The notes under the pieces were generated by a model. The model did no database searches. It saw only the letters and a program-made list of their open reading frames with translations, and was not told the DNA's origin. Below, piece by piece: positions 23,162-38,581 of a DNA stretch of 64,000 nt (within the stretch, counting starts at the first letter, position 1; the number at the start of each line of letters is the position of its first letter). The stretch comes from Aselliscus stoliczkanus (Eukaryota > Chordata > Mammalia > Chiroptera > Hipposideridae), in contig CM066730.1 in NCBI GenBank assembly GCA_033961575.1, forward strand, positions 150,625,523 through 150,689,522, written 5' to 3'. The translations under genes and the position numbers were made by a program.

Positions 23162-23306
23162 GGGCCGGCCAACTGGCTCAGTTGGTTAAGAGCTCGCTCA
23201 AGAGTGCGAGCTGAGCTCTGAGCAACAGCAGTTTGATGCCCAGCCCGAGCTGAGCTGCTGCTGAGCTGCCAACAGGTGGCAGGATGGCTCAGCTAAAAAA
23301 AAAAAA
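23162..23306 (+). repeat. SINE, type B
   Basis: Complete copy. Target-site repeat GGTCCTGACT on both sides. Confidence 0.9.
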
Positions 23307-23860
23307 TGGTCCTGACTATGAAAATATTTATGCACCTTGTGGATCCTCAAAATGGAGGATACGCTCCATAATGCGGTGGACAAGATGACCTGTTCTGTGG
23401 GTGTCAGTCAGCTTCCCTCTCTAGGCATTCCCATACTTGCTCAATGGATTCATAAATTAAATGGACTCAATGGCATGGACTTCCCCTTATCAAGATAGAC
23501 ATGCTTATTGCTATTACTGATGCCTAATTTGCTAGCAACAGTAACTAATCCTTAGCCCCTTGCACTTGGAGACAGCCAGGCACTGGAGATAAGATGATTA
23601 CATCATAAAGTGGTAGTGATTTTACTCCCACTGGAATAGACATTCATATTCTAATTTGGGTTGGTTTCCACTGCTCACTATGTCTCTGGCAGCACCACTG
23701 CCCAAGCCTGTCTAGGTGCCTTATGCACAGTATGGTATCTTATGTTTCATGAATAACATTACTTTAAATGCAAAAAAGATACCTACACACATTTTTTAAA
23801 AATATAGAATCCAATTAGTCTTAGGTTTATCTTATCATGCCCAATTAAAAGTACATCTGT

Positions 23861-24000
23861 GGGCCGGCCGAATGACTCAGTCAGTTAAGAGCTCGCTCAA
23901 GAGTGTGAGCTGAGCTCTGAGCAACAGTGGTTTGATGCCAGCCCGAGCTGAGTTGCCGTTGAACTGCCAACAGGTGGCAGGATGGCTCAGCTAAAAAAAG

Positions 24001-24051
<51 letters not shown>
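23861..24051 (+). repeat. SINE, type B with (TAAA)n tail
   Basis: The tail has become (TAAA)12-13 at 24001-24050. It is the first of two copies separated only by the target repeat AAAAGTACATCT. Confidence 0.9.
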
Positions 24052-24065
24052 AAGTACATCTCTGG

Positions 24066-24209
24066 GGGCCAGCCGAGGGCTCAGTTGGTTAAGGGCTCGC
24101 TCAAGAGTGTGAGCTGAGCTCTGAGCAACAGCAGTTTGATGCCCAGCCTGAGCTGAGCTGCTGCTAAGCTGCCAACAGGTGGCAGGATGGCTCAGCAAAA
24201 AAAAAAAAA
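24066..24209 (+). repeat. SINE, type B (second of a pair)
   Basis: Same orientation and same target repeat AAAAGTACATCT, which occurs at 23847, 24050 and 24208. Confidence 0.9.
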
Positions 24210-24514
24210 GTACATCTGTGACATTGTAGTATGTCTGGAGACCTTGAAAATATCTTTTTCTAGGTTATTAAAGAGATGCTGCTCCCCTGAAGAGATATTA
24301 TGTTCTAAGTAGTGGACCCAGGGCATAATTACTGTTTGTTTCTTTGTTTGTTTGTTTTTCACAAAAGCATTGTGGCTCTTTTAGGCTACACAGGAAAGAT
24401 GTTTTATTTGCAGGCATCTACTGAAAGGAAAAATAGCAATAGATCATCACTATGTTGAATGAGACTAAACAACCATAATAACAATAATATTTAAGCCCTT
24501 TTAAATACTTCAGT

Positions 24515-25135
24515 AAAATACAGTCATGGACCACCTAATGATGGGGATCCGTTCTGAGAAATGCATCATTAGACAATTTCATCATTGTGCAAACATCATA
24601 GAGTGTGCTTACATTAACCTAGATGGTACAGCTTACTACACACCTAGGCTGTATGGTACAGCCTATTGCTCCTAGGCTACAAGCCTGTATAGTAAGTTAC
24701 TATACAAAACAAAACAACACAAGGTTAAATAAGAGAAAATGATGCAATCAAGAGACATAATAAACACAAGGTGTGTGACGCTCCTGCCAGCATAACACAG
24801 CATACTGCTTTACAGAAAACATTTTTTACAAGTTTAAAGAGTACACTCTAAAGTAATGATAAAAAGTATAGTAAATACATAAACTAGTAACAGAAATTAT
24901 TACCATTATCAAATATTATGTAGTGTACATAACTGTATGGGCTATACTTTTATATGACTGGCAGCACATTAAGTTGGTTTACACCAGCATCACCACAAAC
25001 ACGTGAGTAATGCATTGTGCTACAACTTCACAATGGCTATGACATAATTAGGAGATAAGAATTTTTCAGCTCCATTATCTTATGGGACTACTGTCATATA
25101 TGCTGTCTGTCATTGACTGATGGTAAAAACCTAAG
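24515..25135 (+). repeat. MER2/Tigger-like DNA transposon remnant
   Basis: Starts ACAGTCATGGACCACCTAAT and continues with CGTTCTGAGAAATGCATCAT and the repeated GTACAGCCTATTGCTCCTAG core. It ends with the inverted terminal part (CTACTGTCATATATGCTGTC). This matches my memory of MER2 (TcMar-Tigger). It is non-autonomous. Confidence 0.7.
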
Positions 25136-25344
25136 AACTTTATTTTATCCAAATAAGGATATCTTGTTGTATCAGAAAATTAGATGATGAAAGAATTATG
25201 GTAATATGTCAAAATAATCTCAGAAGCAAAGACTAAATTACAGGGTGTCTAAGGGAGAATAAATAAGCTGAAAATACAGTAAAGGATATAGAGAATAGAA
25301 ATGAAAAGAACCAAGAGAATGACTCAAAAATAAATAAAGTTTCA

Positions 25345-25784
25345 GGCCAGCCGAGTGGCTCAGTTGGTTAAGAGCACGAGCTCTGAGCAACAGAGTCTCC
25401 AGTTCGATTCCCACATGGGCCAGTGAGCTGCGACCGAGCTGAGCTGCCACTGCACTGCTAACGGGTGGCAGCATGGCTCAGTGGTTGGAGCATGCACTCT
25501 TAGCAACAGGGTTTCCAGTTCGACTCCCGCATTGGATGATGGGCTACTCCCACCTGCAACTAAGATTGAATACTGAGGCGCCTTGACCTGAGCAGCCACT
25601 AGCTGCCTTATGACAACTGGACTTGGAACTGAGCTAGCTGTGCCCTCCACAGTTGAGATTGAAGGACAACAACTTGGCTGTTGCCCTTCCTCAATTCCCC
25701 AACACTGTTCCCCTTCCCCAATTCCCCAATAAAATCTTTGGAAAAAAATAAAAATACATACATACATACATACATACATACATA
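25345..25784 (+). repeat. SINE, two-module T+ type with (CATA)n tail
   Basis: Modules start near 25345 and 25470. The tail is AATAAAATCTTTGG, then an A-run, then (CATA)n at 25753-25783. Target-site repeat ATAAAGTTT. Confidence 0.88.
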
Positions 25785-26840
25785 AAGTTTTCAAATAAGA
25801 TAAAAAAGAAAGTGATAGCTATAGAAAACAAGCAAGGAAGATTCAACAGATGTATAATTGGAATCTCTGAGAAAGAAAATCACAGCAGTGGAAAGGAACT
25901 AATTTTTTAAATTCTAACTCAAGAAAGCATTTTGAAATTAAATAAAATCCAAGTGTACATATTTAAAAAAAACATCACATTTACCTGAAAAATAGACTTA
26001 GTAAAATCAACTCTAAGACATCTCCTGATGGAATTATTAGATTTTAAAGTTAAAAAGCATTCACAGGGACTCCAAGCAGAAAAACCAAGTCATTTAACAA
26101 GGGGAAAATCAGTGTGGCAGTATGTTACTGATATAAACACCCAATACAAGAAAACAGTGGGATAACATCTACACAGGGAAAAAAAAGGAAAATGTGAGGC
26201 AGTTAACCTGTAATGTCAAGGCTGTAGGAAATGAAATTTAGACACTCCAGAAGCCAAGGAATATTGTTTCCATTAGTTCTTCCTGAAAGGGGGTGGGGAT
26301 AGAGCTGCATAGAAACAGTTTTTGAATACTATTGAAGTTAAGCTGACATAACTTCAAACTAGAGTGTTAAAACTTTAAGATGGTAAGCATAGTCCCCATG
26401 GTAACCACAAAGAAAATAGCTATAAAATATATATGAAAGGAAACATGAAAGGAATTAAACTTACAAAAAATTCAATTAAATGCTAAAGAAGACAGCAATG
26501 CAGGACATGAAGGACAAAAAAACCCCGCTATAACCCATATAGAAAACAAATAGCAAAATGGTAGAATTAAATCCCTCCTTGTCAGTAATTACTTTAAATG
26601 TGAATGGGTTAAACTCTCTAATCAAAGGCAGATATTGGTAGAAGGGATTAAAAACCATGATCCATTTATATACTGTTTATAGAGACTCACTTTAAATCCA
26701 AAGACACAATAGGTTGAAAGCTAAAGAATGGAAAAAGATATTCAATGCAAATAGTAGCCAATAGAAAGTGGAAATTGCTTTCCATACTAATACCAGACAA
26801 AACAGACTTTAAACAATAATTTTTAAAAATGGTTACAAGA

Positions 26841-26949
26841 GGGCCAGCCGAGTGGTGCGGTGGTTAAGCGCTGGCTTGGGAAGCCAGCGGCCCTGGTTCA
26901 GGTCCCACATATGAGGGCCAGTGACACTGCCCTCAAAAGAAAAAAAAAA
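26841..26949 (+). repeat. SINE, short type A
   Basis: Complete. Target-site repeat AAAAATGGTTACAAGAG on both sides. Confidence 0.92.
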
Positions 26950-27023
26950 TGGTTACAAGAGATAAAGCAGGATATTATATACTTTTTAAAGTTTCAAAAC
27001 AAGAAGATATAACAGTTATAAAC

Positions 27024-27169
27024 TTTTTTTTCTTTGGCTGAGCCATCCTGCCACCTTTTGGCAGCTTAGTGGCAGCTCAGCTCAGGCTGGGCATCTAACT
27101 GCTGTTGCTCAGAGCTCAGCTCACACTCTTGAGCGAGCTCTTAACCAACTGAGCCACTCGGAAAGCCCT
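27024..27169 (-). repeat. SINE, type B
   Basis: Inverted copy. Target-site repeat TAACAGTTATAAAC. Confidence 0.9.
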
Positions 27170-27623
27170 TAACAGTTATAAACATTTACAAGAGTAATAA
27201 CAAACCATCAAAATATTTAAAGCAAAACCTGACTGAATTGAAGGGAGAAATAGACAGTCCTACAATAGTTGGAGACTTCAATATCCCACTCTCAATAATA
27301 GACAGAGGACTTGAACAACACAAAAAAAACCCAGACTGGTTCTAACTATAGAACATCCTACCCAACAACTGAACACACTTTATTATCAAGTGAACATGGG
27401 ACATTGTCCAATTTAGACCATATATTAGACCACAAATCAATTCTCAATAGGTTTAAAAAAGAAAAACATAGATATCATGTATTTTCTCTGATCACACAGG
27501 GTAAAGTTAGAAACCAATAACAGGAGAAAAATTGGAAAATTCTCAAATTTGTGGAAATTACACACACTCTTAACAACCAATGGGTCAAAAAGAAAATCAT
27601 AAGGAAAATTAGAAAATACTTAG

Positions 27624-28113
27624 AGGGCCAGCCGAGTGGCTCAGAGCGCGTGCTCTGAGCAACAGGGCCTCTGGTTCGATTTCCACATGGGCCAGTGAAG
27701 GCTGTGCCCTAGCTGAGCTGTTGCTGAGCTGCCAACGGGTGGCAGGATGGCTCAGCTGGTGTAACAACAAGATTGCCTGTTCAATGGTGGGCTACACCCA
27801 CCGGCAACTAAGACTGAACTCAATACCTTGAGCTGAGTTGTCGCCCGGATGCCTCAGAGGATAGAGCCTGTACTCTTAACAACAAGGCTGCTGGTTTGAC
27901 TCCCAAATGGGATGGTGGCTATACCCACCCACAACTAAGATTGAACACAGCACCTTGAGCTTAGAGGCCACGAGCTGCCGAAGGGGAAGCCAGATGGTGA
28001 TTGGCACCATCCCCAACGAAGACTGAAGAACAACAATTTGGCTGGTCCCCTCCCCCAATTCCCCAACACTGTTCCCCTCCCCCAATTCCCAAATAAAATC
28101 TTAAAAAAAAAAA
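27624..28113 (+). repeat. SINE, three-module T+ type
   Basis: tRNA-like modules start near 27626, 27746 and 27847, then comes the C/T-rich tail with AATAAAATCTT and an A-run. Target-site repeat AGAAAATACTTAGAG flanks the whole unit. Confidence 0.9.
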
Positions 28114-28504
28114 AGAAAATACTTAGAGATTGCTGAAAATGAAAATACACTGCTTTCATATGCACAGTAATATAAATACACGATGAAAATATCAAAACTC
28201 GTGGGGTGCAGTAAAAGCAGCACTAAGGGGGAAATTTAAAGCTGCAAATGCTTGTGTTAGTAAAGAAGAAAGATCTTAAATTAACAACCTAACTTTACAC
28301 CTTAAGAAATTAGAAAAGAAGAGCAAATTAAACTCAAAACTAGCAGAAGGAAGGTAATAATAAAAATTAGACCAGAGATAAATGAAATAGAGAAAAGGAA
28401 GAGAGAAAACCAAAGCAACCAAAAGCTGGTTCTTCGAAAAGATTAACAAAATGAACAAACCTTTAGCTAGATTGACGAAGAAGACTCTATTTGAACTTCA
28501 ACAG

Positions 28505-28830
28505 TTTTTCCACTACTATCATTTTTTTTTTTTAGAATCCAGTCCAGGACGCCACATTTCCTTAATTGTCATGTTTCCTTAGCCTCTTCCAATATATGAT
28601 AGTGTCTTCTGTGTTGCCTTGTTCTTTATGATCTGGATGTTTTTGAAGAGTACTGGTCAGGTATTTTGTAGAATGTTCCTCAATTAAGGTTTTTTTCTAA
28701 AGTTTTCTCATGATTAAATTGAATCATGTATTTTGGGGAAGCACGCCACGAAGATGAAGTGCCTTATTAGAGGTACATGATATAAACATGACTTACTCCT
28801 CTTCTAGAAACAATTTTACAGCAGCCTTAA
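28505..28830 (+). repeat. Old L1-type 3' UTR-like repeat
   Basis: AGAATCCAGTCCAGGACGCC and GAAGAGTACTGGTCAGGTAT are characteristic of a very common old mammalian repeat. The exact family and strand are not certain. Confidence 0.45.
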
Positions 28831-28929
28831 AGTTTTTCTTTTTGTCTTAACAGTTTCCCCTACATCGTGGGTGTGACCAACAAGGCAGTTTTTAATACAC
28901 TGTTTAATAACACTAGAAAAATTGGGAGC

Positions 28930-29030
28930 GGGCCTGCCAAGTGGCACAGTGGTTAAGAGCTGGCTTGGGACACAGCGGCCTGGTTTGGGTCCCACATATG
29001 AGGGCCAGTGACACTGCCCTCAAAAAGAAA
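28930..29030 (+). repeat. SINE, short type A
   Basis: Complete. Target-site repeat AAAAATTGGGAGC / AAAAATTAGGAGC. Confidence 0.88.
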
Positions 29031-29034
29031 GAAA

Positions 29035-29715
29035 AATTAGGAGCATAGCAATTTTTTTTCTAAAACTCCTTTGAGGGTGCACTGTCTTAGGATGCCCAAG
29101 CAAGATGAGGAGCAAATCTTTGGTGATATTTCGTGACTATCTGGGCAGGGGCACAGGCAAAAATAAGTGGGTGCAAGAGAGTTCCTGATCATAAAGTCAG
29201 GATCAGAAAAAAAACAAAAACTGGTCCATTCACAAAGATAAGAGCAAAGGTGACTGAGAATGAAAAATGGCTACACCCTTGCCTATGTTATTAATTGCTA
29301 ACAATATTTTATTACATCCTGACAAAAAGTAACATAGGAACATTAGAAATGTCTACTCCTTCAAGTGTGAGAAGATTGTTTCATAAATGCCTCAAGTTGA
29401 ACTATCCAAAAATGTAATGCAAGTCAGTCCAAATGTTAACAGACTCTAGAGGATAGTATTCATGCTTGGATTCTGCCACATAGGCAGAAGAGATCAAAGA
29501 GAAAACATTTTCTACCCAGTATCGAACACAGATTATGCACCCAGAGCCCAGGTTTATTTTTTTTTTCCCTCTGAGCTACCAGTCTCTTTTATACATTTCT
29601 TTTATTTACCAACTTTATTATATGTTGATAGTTAAGTATATACAGCAACACATATTTATAAAGTCACATCAAACAATGTTTAAATGATAATACCATGTAA
29701 AGCTTTCAATTTATT
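29035..29715. other. Intergenic sequence, nothing recognised
   Basis: AT-rich DNA without a supported gene or named repeat. Confidence 0.5.
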
Positions 29716-29716
29716 T

Positions 29717-30111
29717 ATATTTTTAAAGATTTTATTGGAGAATTGGGAAGGGGAACAGTGTTGGGGAACTGGGGAAGGGGAATAGCCAAGTTGTCTACAA
29801 CTAAGATTGAAGGAGGGCACAGCTAGCTCAGCTCCAAGTTTAGTTGCTATCCAGCCGCCCGTTGGCAGCTTGCAGCCGCTCAGCTCAAGGTGCTGTGTTC
29901 AATCTTAGTTGCGGGTGGGCGTAGCCACCATCCCATGCGGGAGTCTAACCCACAACCTTGTTGTTAGGACCATGTGCTCTCTCCAGCTAAGCCATTCTGC
30001 CACCTGTTGGCAGCTCACATAGATCGCAGCTCACTGGCCCATGTGGGAATACAAACTGGCAACGCTGTTAAGAGCTGACGCTCTTAACCAACTGAGCCAC
30101 TCGGCTGGCCC
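29717..30111 (-). repeat. SINE, multi-module T+ type
   Basis: Inverted: starts AAAGATTTTATTGG (complement of the AATAAAATCTTT end), contains at least two tRNA-like modules and ends CACTCGGCTGGCC. Confidence 0.85.
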
Positions 30112-30435
30112 TAAAATGTTTTTAAACAAAATTAATCTATAGTCTCATTCTGGGGCACAGTTACACAGAATAATCTATTGGTCTGCAGGAGCAGCATCAC
30201 CTCAGAGTTTGTTAGGTTAAAATTCTCTGGTTCTACTCCAGACCTACGGAATTAGAATCTCTGGAGGTGAGGCCCAGGAATCAGTATTTTAATAATGTGA
30301 TTGTTATAAACACTAAAGCTAATAATGCAAAGATGCACTATCTTAGGACAATGATTTTTAAGACATGGGTTGACTTTACATCTTAATTTGAACATTATGA
30401 AGAACAAATGTATAATCAAGAATACACTGGTTATG

Positions 30436-31107
30436 GGCTGGCCGAGTGGCTCAGTTGGTTAAGAGTTGGCTTAGAGAATGTGCTCTGAGCAATGGGGCCA
30501 CTGATTCGATTCCCACATTGACCAGTGAACGCTGCACCCTAGCTGAGCTGTCCCTGAGCTGTCGCTGAGCTTCCAACGGGTGGCAGGATGGCTCAGCTGG
30601 TGTAACAACAAGATTGCCTGTTCAATGGTGGGCTATGCCCACCTGCAACTAAAGATTGATCTTGGCATCTTGAGCTGAGCTGCCACCCGGATGGCTCAAT
30701 GGATAGGGCGTGGGCTTTTAACAACAAGGCTGCCAGGTTCAACTCCCGCATGGGATGGTGGCTATGCCCACCTGCAACTAAAACTGAACTCAGTACCTTG
30801 AGCTGAGCTGCTGCCCGGATGGCTCAAAGGATAGAGCGTGTTCTCTTAACAACAAGGCTGCTGGTTCAACTCCATCATGGGATGGTGGCTATGCCCACCG
30901 GCAACTAAGATTGAACACAGTACCTTGAGCTTAGAGCCACGAGCTGCTGACAGGAAGCCAGATGGTGACTGGCGCCCTCCACAATGAAGATTGAAGAACA
31001 ACTTGGCTGGTCCCCTCCCCCAATTTCCCAACACTTTGGCTGGTCCCTTCCCCCAATTCCCCAACACTGTTCCCCTCCCCCAGTTCCCCAATAAAAAATC
31101 TTTAAAA
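30436..31107 (+). repeat. SINE, four-module T+ type (672 bp)
   Basis: tRNA-like modules start near 30436, 30587, 30692 and 30819, separated by GCAACTAA.A.TGA linkers. The tail has a doubled CCCCTCCCCCAATT segment, then AATAAAAAATCTTT and an A-run. Target-site repeat AATACACTGGTTA / AATACATTGGTTA flanks the full length, so the four-module unit moved as one RNA. Confidence 0.92.
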
Positions 31108-31374
31108 AATAAATACATTGGTTAAAAATTCATTTGAAGATTGAATGGCAATTAAGAATTTTATTTCCTCCCCATTTCTGAATTTTAATTTCTTTGGAGG
31201 CTCCCAGGTAAACGATGGCTACTAATTATCTCAATATCATATTAGTCCAAGATCTTAAAGTAAGTTAGCAATTTTGGATAACATAATTAAATTATCATTA
31301 AAGAATAATACAATCACTGTTAATAAGAAGAATCTAACAGAGAAATATGACCCCTCAAAATTTTACCCCGCTAG

Positions 31375-31815
31375 GGGCCGGCCAAGTGGCATGTTGGTTA
31401 AGAGTTGGCTTAGGACACCAGCTCTGAGCAGCAGGACCCCAGTTAAAATGCCACATGAGGGCCAGTGACACTGTGCCCTCTACAGCTAAGATGGTGAACA
31501 ACAGCTCGACCTGGAGCGGCGCTGCCAAGAGTCGCCGACAATGGCTAGGCTGCAGCCCCTGCTGCAGTGGGCTGCCATGAGCTACCGGAGTGGCTGGCAG
31601 CCAGTGTGAGTGGCTGGCAGTTGGCATAAGCTGCTGCGAGCCGCCTTGAGCAGCTGTCCAATGACCAGCAAGTGACTGCCTCAGTCGGGAAGAATGCAAT
31701 GATAATAACAATATAGGCCAGGGAAGTGACATTCTCCACAACTAGACTGAAGAACAAAAGGACAGCAACTTGTCTGTTCCCCTTCCCCAATTCCACAATA
31801 AAATCTTTAAAAGAA
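31375..31815 (+). repeat. SINE, long T+ type
   Basis: Complete element with an AATAAAATCTTT tail. The second promoter-like segment near 31679 reads CTCAGTCGGGAAGAATGC. Confidence 0.87.
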
Positions 31816-32504
31816 AACACCATTATATAAATGGAATAGTGAAAGAAAATAGATCAGTGGTTGCCTGGAAATGGAGTGGTGGGAGTGAGAAAAAAGTTTG
31901 GATTATAGGTGTACCTCACGATAGCAGTTGTCTCTGCGTGAGAGGAGAACCAGGCAACTGGAGATACCCACAAGGACAGGCCTTCCAGGAGTCTATAGCA
32001 GAAGCCAGGGTCTGGGATGCCTGGGGCCATCAGGCTGCTGGAACTGGCTCACCTCACCCTCTCATCCTGTCCTGGGCCCCAGGCAAATGGGTGTGGTAGC
32101 TAGCGTTAAATATTTTAGAGACCAAAGGCTAGCAGATGGCCCTGAAGGGGACTGGTTCTTTTTATGAATCACTAAAACTCCAAGGCTTGTTGGTAATGGA
32201 TGGGCCATGGGTGATGGGGATCCAACTAAGACCCAGAACTGAGTTGGAAGGGGGTCAGATTTCACTCACAGGACCCCAGGCATGTGTCATCCTGCTGGGC
32301 TGAAACAGTCTCTGAAGTGGGGGGAGGGGAGATAAGCATTAAAAATACCATTACCATTTCTAGGTGACTTGTTTGAAACCTTAGGAGTTCAGCCTAGAAG
32401 TGATTTGATTACATTTACAGCAATCAAAGAGATGGAATCTGTAGAATGAGCAGCTGATTGGATTTAGGGATTGCTGCCCCATGTATGCTTAAGGACGCCA
32501 GCAA
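31816..32504. other. Intergenic sequence upstream of KLF18
   Basis: Possible L1 3'-end remnant at 31820-31930 (ATCAGTGGTTGCCTGGAAAT). The remainder is unassigned. Confidence 0.4.
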
Positions 32505-32690
32505 GACCGTTGGAGTTCAAATCTAGAATCTGCGATTTACTCCCTTTGCTCCAACAATTAACCTCTCTGGGCCGCAGTTTCTACATCGTATGATGACAAT
32601 TATAAAGTCCACTTCATAGGACTGTGGTGAGGACGAACTGGGCCAGTTTATGTAAAATGCTGGCACAGTGGAAATAGTTGGAAAAGGGCT
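32505..32690 (+). repeat. MIR
   Basis: GGAGTTCAAATCTAGAATCTG, CTCTCTGGGCCGCAGTTTC and AGGACTGTGGTGAGGACGAA follow the MIR consensus order. It ends about 100 bases before the KLF18 promoter boxes. Confidence 0.75.
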
Positions 32691-32759
32691 GCAATAACAT
32701 CTATGTAGGTAAGGCAATCTGCCTTTGTATCCTGAGAAGTCGATATTACACAGGTCAAG

Positions 32760-32916
32760 ACTGCTGCGCATGGTGCCCTGGGCCCCGCCCTGAAGGGCGT
32801 GGTCGACCAAAGGCGCCAATCGGCGACCCCAGTACATCCAGCGGGTTCAATAAGAAGCCAGGCCCTGTGCCCAACAGCTCAGTTAGCCTGCCACAGAGAG
32901 GTTTCCGGCGACGGTT

Positions 32917-32919
<3 letters not shown>
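32760..32919 (+). promoter_or_regulatory. KLF18: KLF18 promoter and first exon
   Basis: A small CpG-rich island lies in otherwise AT-rich DNA. It has a GC box GCCCCGCCC at 32782-32790, a KLF/CACCC-type site AGGGCGTGG at 32794-32802, and a CCAAT box at 32816-32820. The probable first exon starts somewhere after 32830 and ends at ATG 32917-32919, directly before a GTGAGT donor. A MIR lies just upstream. Confidence 0.6.
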
Positions 32920-36592
<3,673 letters not shown>

Positions 36593-36747
36593 CTACGACC
36601 CCATCAGCCCATGAAGAAATGAATACAGCTGAAAGACTCTCCCTGCTAAGCATTTGCTCAGCACCTAACACTGTGTCAGCACGTAGTAGGTGCTTAATAT
36701 TATTTGTAAACTTTTAAGGTTTTTATTTATTTTCTAAAACATACAAG

Positions 36748-36750
<3 letters not shown>

Positions 36751-36793
<43 letters not shown>
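36751..36793. repeat. (TA)n microsatellite in KLF18 3' flank
   Basis: About 21 uninterrupted TA units lie 160 bases after the KLF18 stop, probably within its 3' UTR. A (TG)n run follows at 36905-36922. Confidence 0.95.
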
Positions 36794-36796
<3 letters not shown>

Positions 36797-36972
36797 TTTC
36801 ATTGTAATCATTGTAATCAGAAACATTCCTCACTCCCCTCTCCAGGGGTAACTGCTTTTATCATGTGCTATGAATCCTTCTAGATCTTGCTTTATGCACT
36901 TATCTGTGTGTGTGTGTGTGTGTATATATGATTGAAATGTATACATAGTTCAGAGGTATAAGAATTATTTAG

Positions 36973-37350
36973 GGGGCCGGCAGAGTGGCTCAATTGGTTA
37001 AGAGTAAGAGCATGAGCTTTGAGCAACAGGGTTGCCAGTTCAATTCCCACATGGGCCAGTGAGCTGAGTTGGCAGGACGGCTCAGCTGGTGAGAGCACGT
37101 GCTCCTAACAACAAGATTGCCCGTTCCACTCCCACATGGGATGGTAAGCTATGCCCACCCGCCACTAGGATTGAACATAGCACCTTGAGCTGAGCACCAT
37201 GACTGGACTTGCAGCTGAGCTAGCTGCGCCCTCCACAATTAAGATTGAAGGACAACAACTTGGTTGTTCCCCTCCCCCAATTCCCCAACACTGGGGAATT
37301 GTGGGGAATTGATGGGGACATCCCCAATTCGGCAATAAAAAAAAAAATGA
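36973..37350 (+). repeat. SINE, two-module T+ type
   Basis: Modules start near 36973 and 37078. The tail carries GGCAATAAAAAA. Target-site repeat AAGAATTATTTAG / AAGAATTTATTTAG. Confidence 0.88.
37334..37339 (+). terminator. KLF18: First AATAAA after KLF18, inside a SINE tail
   Basis: I find no AATAAA on the plus strand between the KLF18 stop at 36592 and this hexamer, which belongs to the SINE at 36973-37350. A T-rich GTTTTTTTGG tract follows about 50 bases later. The SINE may therefore supply the KLF18 poly(A) site, but weak variants closer to the stop (for example AATACA near 36620) are possible. Confidence 0.35.
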
Positions 37351-37384
37351 AGAAAGAATTTATTTAGCATTCTATATCTGAGCC

Positions 37385-38546
37385 CATGTTTTTTTGGAGC
37401 TCCATTTCTATGGGGTTAAGAGGAGGGAGACACTTAGTCACTTCCAGTGTAAAATGGTCTCAGATAAAATAAAACTCATTTGGACGAGTCTTAATGTATT
37501 CAAACGTTGAACCTCCTGTCATGGCTATTTCTTCTCTCAGGCAACTTCCTTTACCCCTCTGCCAGAATACAGGGAGCGGTGACATTGGAGGATGGGTGGT
37601 CAATGCTGCTACCAGGGGAAGGATGTCTCCTTTCCACTGGGCCTTGGGCCCTTTTCTCTTCATTGTTTCTCCTGACATGGCTGCAGCTGAGGTGACCTGT
37701 GTTCTGAGTTTCTTCGCATGGGCATGACTTCACAACGGCTCTTGAGGAGCTTATCTTTCCCTGTTGACTAGGTCCTTCTCTAGTTCTTACAAGCCTTTTA
37801 GGTCTGGCTTTGACTCCCATCCAATCCCCAATTTGTGTAATATTCTGCCAAAAAGCTGTGGGTAAAGTCAAGGATGTGATGAATCCTACTCATTTCCAAG
37901 GGGGAGCTCTGAAAAGCTCTTTCCATGCAGAGCCCTAAGAGGGGAGTGGGCCACAAATCCCCATGGCTTCAATTTGCCTTGCAACATTTGAAGTTCTTCC
38001 TGACCCACCCACTCTCACCTCACAGAGGCCCCAGAATCTTTGAGGAATCCAGGCAGCAGTGACATCAGTTATTTCTTTTTCTCCCCCAAGTAGCCAGTAT
38101 TGTTTGGAGTAGACAATGGTTTTAAGCACTGGTAGGTAATTGGTTTAGGTTCATGGGTCATCCATGTGTCCCACTAAAATGCAGCAGTTCTTATCAGGGA
38201 CTTGGGAAAGTCAGAATACACATAGACAATAAGTCTATACCATTAATACATTCAGTGGGGGAGCCATACATAGCAAAGGGGGTTTTAGGGACCCAAAAGG
38301 ACCCACCCCTAGCTGGGGTTGAGCAAGGGTCTTAATGGTAGTGGCCTCAAATCCAGAACCAGGGAGCTTTATTTGTTTCCTTCTCATCCTGGAACCAGGG
38401 TTTCAGGGATCAGTTACCTGTGTACAAGCAGCCAAAAGCCCAAGAAGTGCAATTCTGTCTCATATTCCCTTTGAACTTGAACCTTGGCATAGAGCCTCCA
38501 ATACTCCAATACTAGGTATAGAGGGACCTAGGCCTGACCCCTGGTC

Positions 38547-38581
<35 letters not shown>

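Larger units (their letters stand above)
25800..28490 (+). repeat. L1 ORF2 fragment carrying three SINEs
   Basis: Decayed L1 ORF2, including the endonuclease-region phrase TTTAAATGTGAATGGGTTAA at 26594. It continues between and after the SINEs to the GCAACCAAAAGCTGGTTCTT segment near 28415. Confidence 0.7.

Noticed and set aside
24001..24050. CRISPR-like array or regulatory repeat
   Set aside because: A simple (TAAA)n microsatellite derived from a SINE tail; no spacer structure.
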